A DNA stretch of 32,685 nt from Acidimicrobiaceae bacterium (GTDB lineage Bacteria > Actinomycetota > Acidimicrobiia > Acidimicrobiales > RAAP-2): the NCBI GenBank assembly GCA_027306585.1, contig DAHUZJ010000062.1:1-32685 (forward strand). The letters are read 5' to 3'. The translations under genes and the position numbers were made by a program. The notes under the pieces are model-generated. The model ran no database searches, was not told the origin of the DNA, and saw only the letters and a list, made by a program, of their open reading frames with translations. This document shows, one piece after another, positions 8,630 to 20,611 of this stretch. Positions within the stretch are counted from its first letter, which is position 1; each line of letters starts with the position of its first letter.

Positions 8630-9541
8630 CTACTTGACCGCGCCGGCCGTCAGGCTGCGCACCAGCTGCTTCTGGAACACCACGAGCAGTACCAGCAGCG
8701 GGGCCACGGCGATGACGGTCCCCGCCAGGCTGACGCTGATCGACTGCAGGTTGGTGCTGCGCAGCAGCTTCAGGCCGAGCTGGACGGTGCGGATGTGGTT
8801 GTTGTCCCCGGTGACCAGGAGCGGCCACAGATATTGGTTCCACGCGGCGAGGAACGAGAACACGCCGAGCGCAGCCAGCGACGGACGGGCCAGCGGCACG
8901 GCGATGCGCGTCAGGAACCGCCAGTGCCCGTAGCCGTCGAGGGCGGCGGCCTCCTGGAGGTCGCGCGGGATCTGGAGAAAGGCCTGGCGGAGGAGGAAGG
9001 TGCCGAAGCCGGTGGCGAGGAAGGGCACCGTGAGGCCGGCGAAGGAGTTGTACCAGCCGAACGTCGTGATGGTGTCGAGGTTGGTCACGATCGTGACCTC
9101 GAAGGGGACCATCAGCGTCGCCAGGAAGACCACGAACAGCACCCGCCGCAGCGGGAAGCGCAAGAAGGCGAACGCGTAGCCGGCGAGGATCGACGTGACC
9201 AGCTGGCCGAGCACGATGATGACCGTCTGGATGGCGGAGTTGCGCAGGTAGATCCCGAGATGACCCTGGTCCCACGCCGTCGCGTAGGTGCGCCATTGCG
9301 GGTGCGCCGGGAAGAAGGGCGGCGGGCGGCGCGTGAGCTGTGTCGTCGGGAGGAGCGAGTTGACGACCGTCAGGTAGAGGGGGAGGAGCACGACGACGGC
9401 GCCGAAGGTGAGGAGCACGTAGCGGGCGACGAGCCGGCCAGCCCTGCGACGGTGGGCACCGCCACCCTGCGGCTCGGCCGCCCGAACCGGTGCCGGCGGT
9501 GGCTCCGGCACGATCGCGACGGCGCCCGTCTCAGCGTCCAT
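8630..9541 (-). CDS. ugpE: ABC permease, UgpE/MalG type
   Basis: 303 residues, six predicted membrane helices after a basic Pro/Ala-rich cytoplasmic N-terminus. The cytoplasmic EAA loop that docks the ATPase reads LQEAAALDGYGHWRFLTRIAVPLARP. The protein resembles E. coli UgpE along its length: FRFPLR-like RFPLRRVLFVV, TLMVPFEVTI, FAGLTVPFLATGFGTFLLRQ and WNQYLWPLLVT. It should form the membrane channel with UgpA. Its ATG at 9541 overlaps the ugpA end by 11 bases. The ugpB gene follows after about 65 bases. Confidence 0.88.
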   Translation of the reverse strand: MDAETGAVAIVPEPPPAPVRAAEPQGGGAHRRRAGRLVARYVLLTFGAVVVLLPLYLTVVNSLLPTTQLTRRPPPFFPAHPQWRTYATAWDQGHLGIYLRNSAIQTVIIVLGQLVTSILAGYAFAFLRFPLRRVLFVVFLATLMVPFEVTIVTNLDTITTFGWYNSFAGLTVPFLATGFGTFLLRQAFLQIPRDLQEAAALDGYGHWRFLTRIAVPLARPSLAALGVFSFLAAWNQYLWPLLVTGDNNHIRTVQLGLKLLRSTNLQSISVSLAGTVIAVAPLLVLLVVFQKQLVRSLTAGAVK

Positions 9542-10459
9542 AGTGCACCCGGCGCTCGAGGAACCGCAGCTGGAGGCTCGTGAACCCGAGGGTGAGCAGG
9601 AACAGGGCGATCGACAGGACGGCCGCCTCGCCCGGTGTCCGGTTCACCTGCAGCGTGGTGAGCACGTTGTACACGAGGACGTTGACGTGCTCGTAGGCGG
9701 CGTTGGCCGGCCCGATGAGGATGTCGATCTGCCCGAACGTCTGGAAGGCGTAGATGGTGGCGACGACCACCCCGAAGAAGAGCGTCGGGGAGAGGAGGGG
9801 CACGGTGACGCGCCAGAAGACCGTCCAGTCGGACGCGCCGTCCACCCGCGCCGCCTCGAGGACGTCCTCGGGGATCGAGCTGAGCCCCGCCGACATGAGC
9901 ACGAACGACAGCCCGAGGAACTGCCACACCGCCATGACCGCCACCGCCGGCAACGCCCAGGTGGGGTTGTCCAGGATCGGCGGGCGTGGGTCGATGCCCA
10001 GCCACGGCAGGAGGCCGACCACCGGGTCCATCAGGGTCCCGAAGACCAGGGCCGCCACCGCCACCGACGTGACGACGGTCGACGAGAAGATGACGCGGTA
10101 CGCAGCCATCCCCCGGAGCCGGCGCCGGGCGGCCACCGCCAGGAGGAGGCCCAGTAGGAGCCCCGTCGGCACCACCATCACGACGAACACGAGCGTCGAC
10201 AGGAGGCTCTGGAAGAAGGCGCCCGAGGTGAGCACCTGGGCGAACTGGTGCAGCCCGACGTAGTGGCTCGGCAGGCCGGGGTAGGGCGGCGTCTCGTAGA
10301 GGGCCAGGCGGAAGTTCTCGACGAACGGATAGAAGACGAACACGCCGAAGACGGCCACGGCCGGCAGCACGAGCAGGTAGCCGAGCCCCGCTTCCCGCAC
10401 CCGGCGCCGACGGCCCCCCCGGCGCGGGGCCGATGCCGGTGGCGCGGCGGCCACCGTGG

Positions 10460-10463
<4 letters not shown>
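9531..10463 (-). CDS. ugpA: ABC permease, UgpA/MalF type
   Basis: 310 residues, six predicted helices starting at about residue 28 after an Arg-rich N-terminus. The EAA loop is VLEAARVDGASDWTVFWRVTVPLLSP. The C-terminus LRFLERRVHYGR resembles the end of E. coli UgpA (FRYVESKVRYQ), supporting the Ugp assignment over a maltose-type one. GTG at 10463 overlaps the ugpC stop by four bases (GTGA), and the gene overlaps ugpE by 11, so the transporter is translated as a coupled set. It forms the importer channel together with UgpE. Confidence 0.88.
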
Positions 10464-11620
<1,157 letters not shown>

Positions 11621-11787
11621 GGCGGCTGCTCGGTCGCTACCTACGCCCGCCGCCGGGCCACGGCCGCCCGTCACCGGGCCACGGCCGCCCCGTCACCGGC
11701 ACCAGGGTCCCCACGACGTCACGGTAGCCTGCCTCCGGTGCCCTGCACCGGGCTTCGTCGTGGGGCCGGACGAGAGCGAGCTGCCGA
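11621..11787. promoter_or_regulatory. Divergent control region between ugpC and the HAD phosphatase
   Basis: This gap separates two divergent genes. Plus-strand TAGCCT (11725-11730) and minus-strand TACCGT (11726-11721) are overlapping -10-like boxes. Directly after the plus-strand box is a 17-base inverted repeat, CCGGTGC-CCT-GCACCGG (11735-11751), a good operator candidate. Closer to ugpC, a 16-base unit CGGGCCACGGCCGCCC is duplicated (about 11653-11691). Shared regulation of both sides is inference. Confidence 0.45.
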
Positions 11788-12594
11788 ATGCGACCACCTT
11801 CCGAGCAATCCCCTGCACCGCGCCCCGAGCTGCACCGTGGCGCGACGTGGGTGCTCGACCTCGACGGGGTCGTGTGGTTGACGGGCGAGCCCATCCCCGG
11901 GGTGGGGGACGCGGTGGCCCGGCTGCGCACCGCCGGCGTGCGCGTGCTGTTCGCCACCAACAACTCGTCACCGACGGTGGACGAGCTGCTCGCGCGCCTG
12001 GCCCGCGGCCACATCGAGGCCGGGCTCGACGACGTGCTGAGCTCGGCGCAGGCTGCCGCCACTCTTGTCGAGCCCGGGAGCACCGTCCTCGGGCTGGCGG
12101 GACCCGGCGTGGCGGAGGCGATGACGGCCCGCGGCGCCGTGCTCGTGCGCGACGGCCAGGCCGATGCCGACGCCGTTGTCGTGGGCTGGACGCAGGAATT
12201 CGACTTCGACCGCCTGACCCGCGCCACCCGAGCCGTGCTGGCGGGTGCCCGCCTCATCGGGACCAACGACGACCCCGCGCTGCCGACCCCCGACGGCCTC
12301 CTCCCCGGTGCGGGTGCGTTGCTGGCCGCGGTGGCGACGGCCTCGGGGTGCACGCCGGAGGTCGCCGGCAAGCCGCACCAGCCACTGGCCGACCTGATCA
12401 CGAGGCGGGTCGGCACGGTGGACCTCGTCGTCGGTGACCGGCCCACGACCGACGGGCTGCTCGCCCGGCGCCTGCACGCGCCGTTCGCGCTCGTGCTCTC
12501 CGGCGTCACCGCGCCCGACGCACCGCTCCCGGACCCGTTGCCGGATTTCGTCGCGGACGATCTGGCGGCCCTCGTCCCCTCCGCGCCGACCTGA
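11788..12594 (+). CDS. HAD-superfamily IIA phosphatase (NagD/glycerol-3-phosphate phosphatase type)
   Basis: 268 residues. Cytoplasmic Mg-dependent phosphatase. HAD motifs are visible: LDLDGVVW (nucleophile and acid Asp), TNNSS with Thr/Ser of motif II, the subclass IIA cap containing IGTNDDPALPTPDGLLPGAGALLAA, Lys in GKPHQPL, and VGDRPTTDGLLA as the acidic motif. By position it equals Rv1692 of M. tuberculosis, reported as a glycerol-3-phosphate phosphatase. That fits its divergent arrangement with a ugp-type operon. The ATG at 11788 has little ribosome-site support. The exact substrate cannot be read from the sequence; NagD, p-nitrophenylphosphatase and phosphoglycolate phosphatase share this fold. 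Confidence 0.88.
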   Translation: MRPPSEQSPAPRPELHRGATWVLDLDGVVWLTGEPIPGVGDAVARLRTAGVRVLFATNNSSPTVDELLARLARGHIEAGLDDVLSSAQAAATLVEPGSTVLGLAGPGVAEAMTARGAVLVRDGQADADAVVVGWTQEFDFDRLTRATRAVLAGARLIGTNDDPALPTPDGLLPGAGALLAAVATASGCTPEVAGKPHQPLADLITRRVGTVDLVVGDRPTTDGLLARRLHAPFALVLSGVTAPDAPLPDPLPDFVADDLAALVPSAPT

Positions 12595-12673
12595 CGCTGG
12601 CGCGCCGGCAAGCGGCGAGACGCCATGGACGCCGTTGCCGGACGTGTGCGGTGCACCACGGGCACGCCGGCGT

Positions 12674-12679
12674 TACCCT
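12674..12679 (+). promoter_or_regulatory. Candidate -10 box, leaderless start of the basic protein
   Basis: TACCCT, followed by six bases and the ATG at 12686. The spacing predicts that transcription starts at or next to the start codon. Confidence 0.45.
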
Positions 12680-12685
12680 GGCCCT

Positions 12686-13387
12686 ATGTCCCCGAATGAC
12701 GGATTTCGCAGGTATGTCGAGGCGGGTGCGGCCCTCGGGCAGATCACCCGGGCACGGGCGGAGGAGATCGTGCGCGACCTCGTCAATGCCGGAGAGGTCC
12801 AGCGCGGTCAGACGCAGAACTGGATCGACGACCTCGTCGAGCGGAGCCGCCGGGCGAGCGAGGAGCTCCTCGACCTCATCCGCACGGAGGTGTCGAACCA
12901 GCTAGGGGCGCTGGGCATCGATCCGGACGACCTCGCCCGCCAGGTGGCCGACATCCTGAAGCGGTCGGCCGACGTCGGCAAGATGGCCACCGACGCCGCG
13001 GCTGCGGCCGCCGGCGCTCACCGCCCGCGCCGCACGACCACGCCCGGGTCGCCAGCGACCGCCGCCGGCACGATGCCCGCGGGGCCGGCGGGCGTGACGA
13101 CCAAGGCCGCGGCCAAGAAGGCGGCGGCCAAGAAGGCCGCCGGTCCGAAGAAAGCGGCGAAGAAGGCGGCGGCCACCACGGCGACGGCGAAGAAGGCGGC
13201 GAAGAAGGCGGCCGGTCCGAAGAAGGCCGCCGGTCCGAAAAAGGCCGCGAAGAAGGCGGCGGCCACCACGGCGACGGCGAAGAAGGCGGCCGGTCCGAAG
13301 AAGGCCGGCGGCACGGCGCCGGCGGCGAAGAAGGCGGCGGCCGGTCCGGCCGAGCCCGCCGGGCCGGCCGGCTCGTCGACCGCCTGA
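12686..13387 (+). CDS. Phasin-like helical protein with histone H1-like Lys/Ala tail
   Basis: 233 residues in two parts. Residues 1-110 are helical and charged (ALGQITRARAEEIVRDLVNA, WIDDLVERSRRASEELLDLI, LGIDPDDLARQVADIL), reminiscent of PhaF/PhaI-type granule-associated proteins. From about 130 a tail of AAKKAA, GPKKAA and TTATAKKA units resembles histone H1 or HctB, and PhaF itself has such a tail. It could bind DNA, polyphosphate or storage granules. A 90-base period repeat encodes much of the tail. It occupies the position of the tiny Rv1693 between the HAD phosphatase and tlyA. The ATG at 12686 has no ribosome site but a -10 box seven bases ahead. Function is inferred from composition only. 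Confidence 0.75.
   Translation: MSPNDGFRRYVEAGAALGQITRARAEEIVRDLVNAGEVQRGQTQNWIDDLVERSRRASEELLDLIRTEVSNQLGALGIDPDDLARQVADILKRSADVGKMATDAAAAAAGAHRPRRTTTPGSPATAAGTMPAGPAGVTTKAAAKKAAAKKAAGPKKAAKKAAATTATAKKAAKKAAGPKKAAGPKKAAKKAAATTATAKKAAGPKKAGGTAPAAKKAAAGPAEPAGPAGSSTA
13141..13290. repeat. 90-base period direct repeat in the Lys/Ala tail
   Basis: The 60 bases at 13141-13200 recur at 13231-13290 with only a few mismatches, separated by related GGTCCGAAGAAGGC units. The period is a multiple of three. It encodes the repeated GPKKAAKKAAATTATAKKAA block. Confidence 0.9.
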
Positions 13388-13425
13388 CGATTGCTGCTCC
13401 CCGCCGCCGGCAGCGCGCGCACGCC

Positions 13426-14301
13426 GTGACGCCCGGACCCCGGGCACGCCTGGACCAGGTGCTCGTTCGCCGAGGACTCGCCCCGACTCGGGAGCAGGCG
13501 CAAGCCGTCATCGCCGCCGGTCAGGTGCTCGTGAGCGGTGCCGTCGCCGAGCGCGCTTCCCGGCTCGTCGGTCCGGGCGAGCCGGTGGAGGTGGTGGGTC
13601 CCCCGCCCCGCTTCGTCGGGCGGGGCGGGGAGAAGCTCGACGCCGCCCTCTCGAGGTTCGACGTCGCCGTCACCGGGCGCTGTGCGCTCGACGCCGGCGC
13701 GTCGACGGGGGGTTTCACCGACTGCCTCCTCCAACGCGGGGCGGCGGCCGTCGCCGCCGTCGACGTCGGGCACGGGCAGCTCGACCCCCGCCTGCGCGGT
13801 GACCGCCGCGTGGTGGTCCTCGAGCGGGTCAACCTGCGCGACCTGACGGCGGCCGGGTTGGCGGCGGTCGCCGCCCGTACCGGCGCCGACCTCCGGGTCC
13901 CCGTCGACCTCGTCACGGCGGACCTGTCCTTCATCTCGCTCACGGCGGTCGTCCCTGTCCTGGCCGGCCCGCTGGTGGCGCCGGGCGGCGACCTGGTGGT
14001 GCTCGTGAAGCCGCAATTCGAGGTCGGGAGGGCCGACGCGTCCCGGGGCAAGGGCGTGGTGCGCGACCCGACCCTGTGGCGCCAGGCGCTCGGACGGGTG
14101 GCATCGTCGCTCACCGCGAGGACAGCGGCCATCATGGGTGCCATGCCGTCCCCCGTCACCGGCGCCGCCGGCAACACGGAGTTCTTCCTCCACGGGCGCG
14201 CCCACGTCGGCCGCGTCCCCGACGAGCGGGTCGCCGGCCTCCTCGACGAGGCCGTCGCGGCGGCCACCGGGCCGAGCGGCGGGGACGGAGCCGGCGCCTG
14301 A
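13426..14301 (+). CDS. tlyA: TlyA family rRNA 2'-O-methyltransferase
   Basis: 291 residues. An N-terminal S4 RNA-binding domain (about 7-60: RLDQVLVRRGLAPTREQAQ, AGQVLVSG) is followed by an FtsJ-like SAM methyltransferase with ALDAGASTGGFTDCLL, DVGHGQLDP, DLVTADLSFISL and VVLVKPQFE (catalytic Lys region). In mycobacteria TlyA methylates 16S and 23S rRNA and its loss gives capreomycin resistance; older 'hemolysin A' names refer to the same family. The start is GTG at 13426. nadK begins one base after its stop. Confidence 0.94.
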   Translation: MTPGPRARLDQVLVRRGLAPTREQAQAVIAAGQVLVSGAVAERASRLVGPGEPVEVVGPPPRFVGRGGEKLDAALSRFDVAVTGRCALDAGASTGGFTDCLLQRGAAAVAAVDVGHGQLDPRLRGDRRVVVLERVNLRDLTAAGLAAVAARTGADLRVPVDLVTADLSFISLTAVVPVLAGPLVAPGGDLVVLVKPQFEVGRADASRGKGVVRDPTLWRQALGRVASSLTARTAAIMGAMPSPVTGAAGNTEFFLHGRAHVGRVPDERVAGLLDEAVAAATGPSGGDGAGA

Positions 14302-14302
14302 C

Positions 14303-15220
14303 ATGGCGACCGTCGTCATCCTCGTCAACCCGGCGCGCAAGGAAGCCGCTGCCCTCGCCGACGGGGTGGCCCCGTGGCTGGCCTCGGCCGGGCACGCCGT
14401 CGACGTGCTGCGGCTGGCCGACGCCGACCGCGCCGCCGGCCGGGTGCCGGCTGGCGACCTGTCCGCCGCCGACCTGCGCGGCGCGGACCTGGCGCTCAGC
14501 CTGGGGGGCGATGGCACCTTCCTGCGCCTCGTGCCGCTCGCCTATGCGGCCGGCGTCCCCGTCCTCGGCGTCAACTTCGGACGGCTCGGCTACCTGCTCG
14601 AGGTGGAGCCGGACCAGCTCGAGGACGTCCTCAGCCGCACCCTCGACGGTGGTGTGCCCGTCGAGGAGCGGGCGGTGCTGGCAGTCACCGTCGACGGCTC
14701 GTTCACCCCGGCGCCCGGCGACGACCGTTCGCTGCAGGGGGACGGCACGGCGTGCCCCGTCGGTGAACGGTGGTGGGTCGCGCTCAACGAGATGGTGCTC
14801 GAGAAGACGGTCCCCGGCCACATGGTGAGCTTGTCCACGGCGGTGGACGACGAGGAGTTCCTCGAGTACAAGGCCGACGGCGTGCTGATCGCCACGCCCA
14901 CCGGCTCCACCGCCTACAACCTGTCGGCCGGCGGCCCGGTGCTGTCCCCGCGCCTGCCGGCCATGGTGCTCACTCCGGTCGCCCCCCACCTGGCCGTCGA
15001 CCGCAGCCTCGTGCTGCGGGCGGACCAGACGGTGACCGTGACCGTCCTGCCCGGCCGCCCGGCGGTCCTCGTGGTCGACGGCCGTGAAGCCGGACGGGTC
15101 GAGCCCGGCACCCGGGTGACGTGCCGGGTCGCCCCGGAGCCCCTGCGGGTCGTGTGCCCCCGGGGGCGGGGCTTCGCCCGGCCCCTGCGCGCCGCCCTCA
15201 CCCACGGCCGGGCCCCGTGA
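14303..15220 (+). CDS. nadK: NAD kinase
   Basis: 305 residues. It makes NADP from NAD using ATP or polyphosphate. Visible family motifs are SLGGDGTFLRLV (GGDG with catalytic Asp), GVNFGRLGYL, ALNEMVLEK (NE motif) and the Gly-rich ADGVLIATPTGSTAYNLSAGGP, then a C-terminal beta domain. A loop around GDDRSLQGDGTACPVGERWW is longer than in typical members. ATG at 14303 follows the tlyA stop by one base. The tlyA-nadK-recN order is conserved across Gram-positive bacteria. Confidence 0.96.
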   Translation: MATVVILVNPARKEAAALADGVAPWLASAGHAVDVLRLADADRAAGRVPAGDLSAADLRGADLALSLGGDGTFLRLVPLAYAAGVPVLGVNFGRLGYLLEVEPDQLEDVLSRTLDGGVPVEERAVLAVTVDGSFTPAPGDDRSLQGDGTACPVGERWWVALNEMVLEKTVPGHMVSLSTAVDDEEFLEYKADGVLIATPTGSTAYNLSAGGPVLSPRLPAMVLTPVAPHLAVDRSLVLRADQTVTVTVLPGRPAVLVVDGREAGRVEPGTRVTCRVAPEPLRVVCPRGRGFARPLRAALTHGRAP

Positions 15221-15230
15221 CGGTGCGCGG

Positions 15231-18721
<3,491 letters not shown>

Positions 18722-18738
18722 CGCCGTTCGGCGGGTCG

Positions 18739-19278
18739 ATGGCCGGGTTCCACCAGGTCGACGAGGCGGAGGTGTTCCGGGGCCACGTCTTCCGGGTCGC
18801 CCACACGCGCTTCACCGACCCCGATGGCCAGCCCTTCGAGCGCGACGTCGTCCGGCACCCGGGTGCAGTGGCGGTCGTGCCGGTCCATGCCGACGGCACG
18901 GCGACCCTCGTGCGCCAGATGCGGGTGGCGGTCGGGGAGGCCGTCCTCGAGATCCCGGCCGGCACCTGCGACGTGGACGGCGAGCCCCCGGAGGAGACGG
19001 CCCGGCGCGAGCTGGCCGAGGAGGCGGGCTTCGAGGCGAGCCGGCTCGAACGTCTCGCCGCCGTGTACAACTCGCCCGGGTACTGCGACCAGCGCACGAC
19101 CATCTTCCTCGCCACGGGGCTCGAGCCGTGCCCCACGTCGCCGGCCGGTCTCGAGGAGCGGTGGATGTCGGTGGAGCGGGTGGCGCTCGCCGACGTGGAC
19201 GACCTGGTCGCCGACGGCCGCGTGGTCGACGAGACCACCATGCTCGGGCTGCTGCTGGCCCGCGCCACCCTGCGGTGA
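18739..19278 (+). CDS. Nudix hydrolase, ADP-ribose pyrophosphatase type
   Basis: 179 residues. The Nudix box is visible as EIPAGTCDVDGEPPEE followed by TARRELAEEAGF with the metal-binding REL.EE.GF core. The block PGAVAVVPVHADGTATLVRQMR and the later YNSPGYCDQRTTIFLATGL match the ADP-ribose pyrophosphatase subgroup. It likely splits ADP-ribose or related nucleotide sugars, as reported for Rv1700 at the same genomic position. ATG at 18739 lies 17 bases after pyrG. The stop overlaps the xerD start (GTGA). Confidence 0.9.
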   Translation: MAGFHQVDEAEVFRGHVFRVAHTRFTDPDGQPFERDVVRHPGAVAVVPVHADGTATLVRQMRVAVGEAVLEIPAGTCDVDGEPPEETARRELAEEAGFEASRLERLAAVYNSPGYCDQRTTIFLATGLEPCPTSPAGLEERWMSVERVALADVDDLVADGRVVDETTMLGLLLARATLR

Positions 19279-20243
19279 AGCCGCTCTCCACGCCGGCCGA
19301 GGAGTACCTGAGCTGGCTGGCAGTGGAACGGGGCCGGTCGCCCAACACGCTGGCCGCGTACCGGCGCGACCTGGCCACCTACGAAGCCCGCCTCGGTGAC
19401 CGCGGCCGCTCGACGCTCGACGCCGGCCCGGCGGAAGTGGAGGCCCACGTGGCGCACCTGCGGGACGCCCACAGTCCCGCCTCGATCAGCCGGGCCCTGT
19501 CGGCCGTGCGGGGCCTCCACCGGTTCCTCGTCGACGAGGGCCTTCGGCCGGACGACCCGACGCAGGACGTGGAAGGGGACCGGCTCGCCCTGCGGTTGCC
19601 CAAGGCGCTGGCCGAGGGCGAGGTCGTGCACATCCTCGAGTCGGTGGCCGGCGTCGACCCGCGCTCCCGGCGGGACCGGGCACTCCTCGAGGTCCTCTAC
19701 GGCACCGGCGCCCGGATCTCCGAGGCCGTAGGCCTGGACCTGTCAGACCTGGCGCACGCCGGCGGGCTGGTCCGTGTGCTCGGCAAGGGGTCCAAGGAGC
19801 GCCTGGTACCCCTCGGCCATCACGCCGGCGTCGCGCTGGCGTCGTGGCTCGAGCCGGGGGGGCGGGACCAGATGGCACCTGCCCGGTGGCGCCGGCGGGG
19901 CGACGCCGAGGCCCTCTTCCTCAACACCCGCGGGGGGCGCCTCAGCCGGCAAGGGGCGTTCGGGATCGTCCAGCAGCGGGCGGCCGCCGTGGGGGTCCGG
20001 CTCGCCCCCCACGCGCTGCGCCACTCCTGCGCCACGCACATGCTCGCCCACGGCGCCGACGTGCGCGTCGTGCAGGAGCTGTTGGGTCACGCCTCCGTGA
20101 CGACGACCCAGCTGTACACGAAGGTCACCGACGAGCACTTGCGGGCCGCGTACGAGGCGGCGCACCCGCGGGCCGACGGCCGGGGCCCGGCCGAGGCGGC
20201 CCGCGCCGCCGGTAGAAGCACTTCGGGGGGCCCGAGCCTCTAG
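19275..20243 (+). CDS. xerD: Tyrosine recombinase XerD
   Basis: 322 residues. It resolves chromosome dimers at dif with XerC and FtsK. The N-terminal SAM-like core-binding domain (EYLSWLAVERGRSPNTLAAYRRDL) is followed by the catalytic domain with Arg in LYGTGARISEAVGL, Lys in LGKGSKERLVPL, HALRHSCATHML, LLGHASVTTTQLYTKV including the nucleophilic Tyr. About 25 extra residues follow the usual C-terminus. The location after a Nudix gene equals Rv1701, so it is the chromosomal Xer enzyme rather than an integrase of a mobile element. Start GTG 19275 overlaps the Nudix stop. Its TAG stop begins a -10-like box for the next gene. Confidence 0.94.
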   Translation: MKPLSTPAEEYLSWLAVERGRSPNTLAAYRRDLATYEARLGDRGRSTLDAGPAEVEAHVAHLRDAHSPASISRALSAVRGLHRFLVDEGLRPDDPTQDVEGDRLALRLPKALAEGEVVHILESVAGVDPRSRRDRALLEVLYGTGARISEAVGLDLSDLAHAGGLVRVLGKGSKERLVPLGHHAGVALASWLEPGGRDQMAPARWRRRGDAEALFLNTRGGRLSRQGAFGIVQQRAAAVGVRLAPHALRHSCATHMLAHGADVRVVQELLGHASVTTTQLYTKVTDEHLRAAYEAAHPRADGRGPAEAARAAGRSTSGGPSL

Positions 20244-20246
20244 GCT
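20241..20246 (+). promoter_or_regulatory. Candidate -10 box on the xerD stop codon
   Basis: TAGGCT; the first three bases are the xerD stop. ATG of the zinc-finger gene follows after seven bases, a leaderless arrangement. Confidence 0.45.
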
Positions 20247-20253
20247 CTGAGGC

Positions 20254-20607
20254 ATGCCGAGCGACGCGCCGACGGCCGACGCCCAGGTGGACTACCGCCA
20301 GCTCCTCGAAGAGGAGCGGGCCGACCTGCGCGGCCAGCTCGCCGAGCTGGGGTTCGCCGACGGCGGCGGCGGCCTCAACTACGACCCCAACTTCGCCGAC
20401 ACGAGCCAGGTGTCGGCCGAGCGAGGCGAGGCGGCCGCCCTCGCCGGCCAGCTCCAGGACGCCCTCGCCGACGTGGAAGCGGCCCTTGCCCGCCTCGACC
20501 AGGGGACGTACGGCCGGTGCGAGGTCTGCGGCAAGCCGATCGTCCCGGCCCGCCTCGAGGCGAAGCCGGCGGCACGCCGGTGCATCACCTGCGCCTCCCG
20601 GTCCTGA
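20254..20607 (+). CDS. DksA/TraR C4-type zinc-finger protein
   Basis: 117 residues. A helical coiled-coil region (DYRQLLEEERADLRGQLAEL and QLQDALADVEAALARLDQG) leads to a four-Cys zinc finger, CEVCGKPI and CITCAS. The TYGRCEVCGKPI block is the family hallmark. DksA-like proteins enter the RNA polymerase secondary channel; in actinobacteria (for example RbpA-independent DksA homologues in Streptomyces) roles differ and ppGpp dependence is unclear. The acidic DxxDxA tip of E. coli DksA is not evident. The M50 protease gene begins four bases after the stop. Confidence 0.9.
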   Translation: MPSDAPTADAQVDYRQLLEEERADLRGQLAELGFADGGGGLNYDPNFADTSQVSAERGEAAALAGQLQDALADVEAALARLDQGTYGRCEVCGKPIVPARLEAKPAARRCITCASRS

Positions 20608-20611
20608 GCAC

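Noticed and set aside
11738-11881. 47-codon frame starting at a GTG seven bases after the TAGCCT box, overlapping the HAD gene
   Set aside because: The spacing suits a leaderless start, but the peptide has no recognisable feature and overlaps the HAD N-terminus in another frame. Kept only as part of the control region.
13141-13290. Repeated units as a CRISPR or regulatory repeat array
   Set aside because: Units are contiguous, in frame and encode a Lys/Ala-rich protein tail; there are no unique spacers.
19275-20243. XerD-like gene as an integrase of a mobile element
   Set aside because: Its position between a Nudix gene and downstream housekeeping genes matches the chromosomal xerD of mycobacteria, and there is no nearby attachment site.
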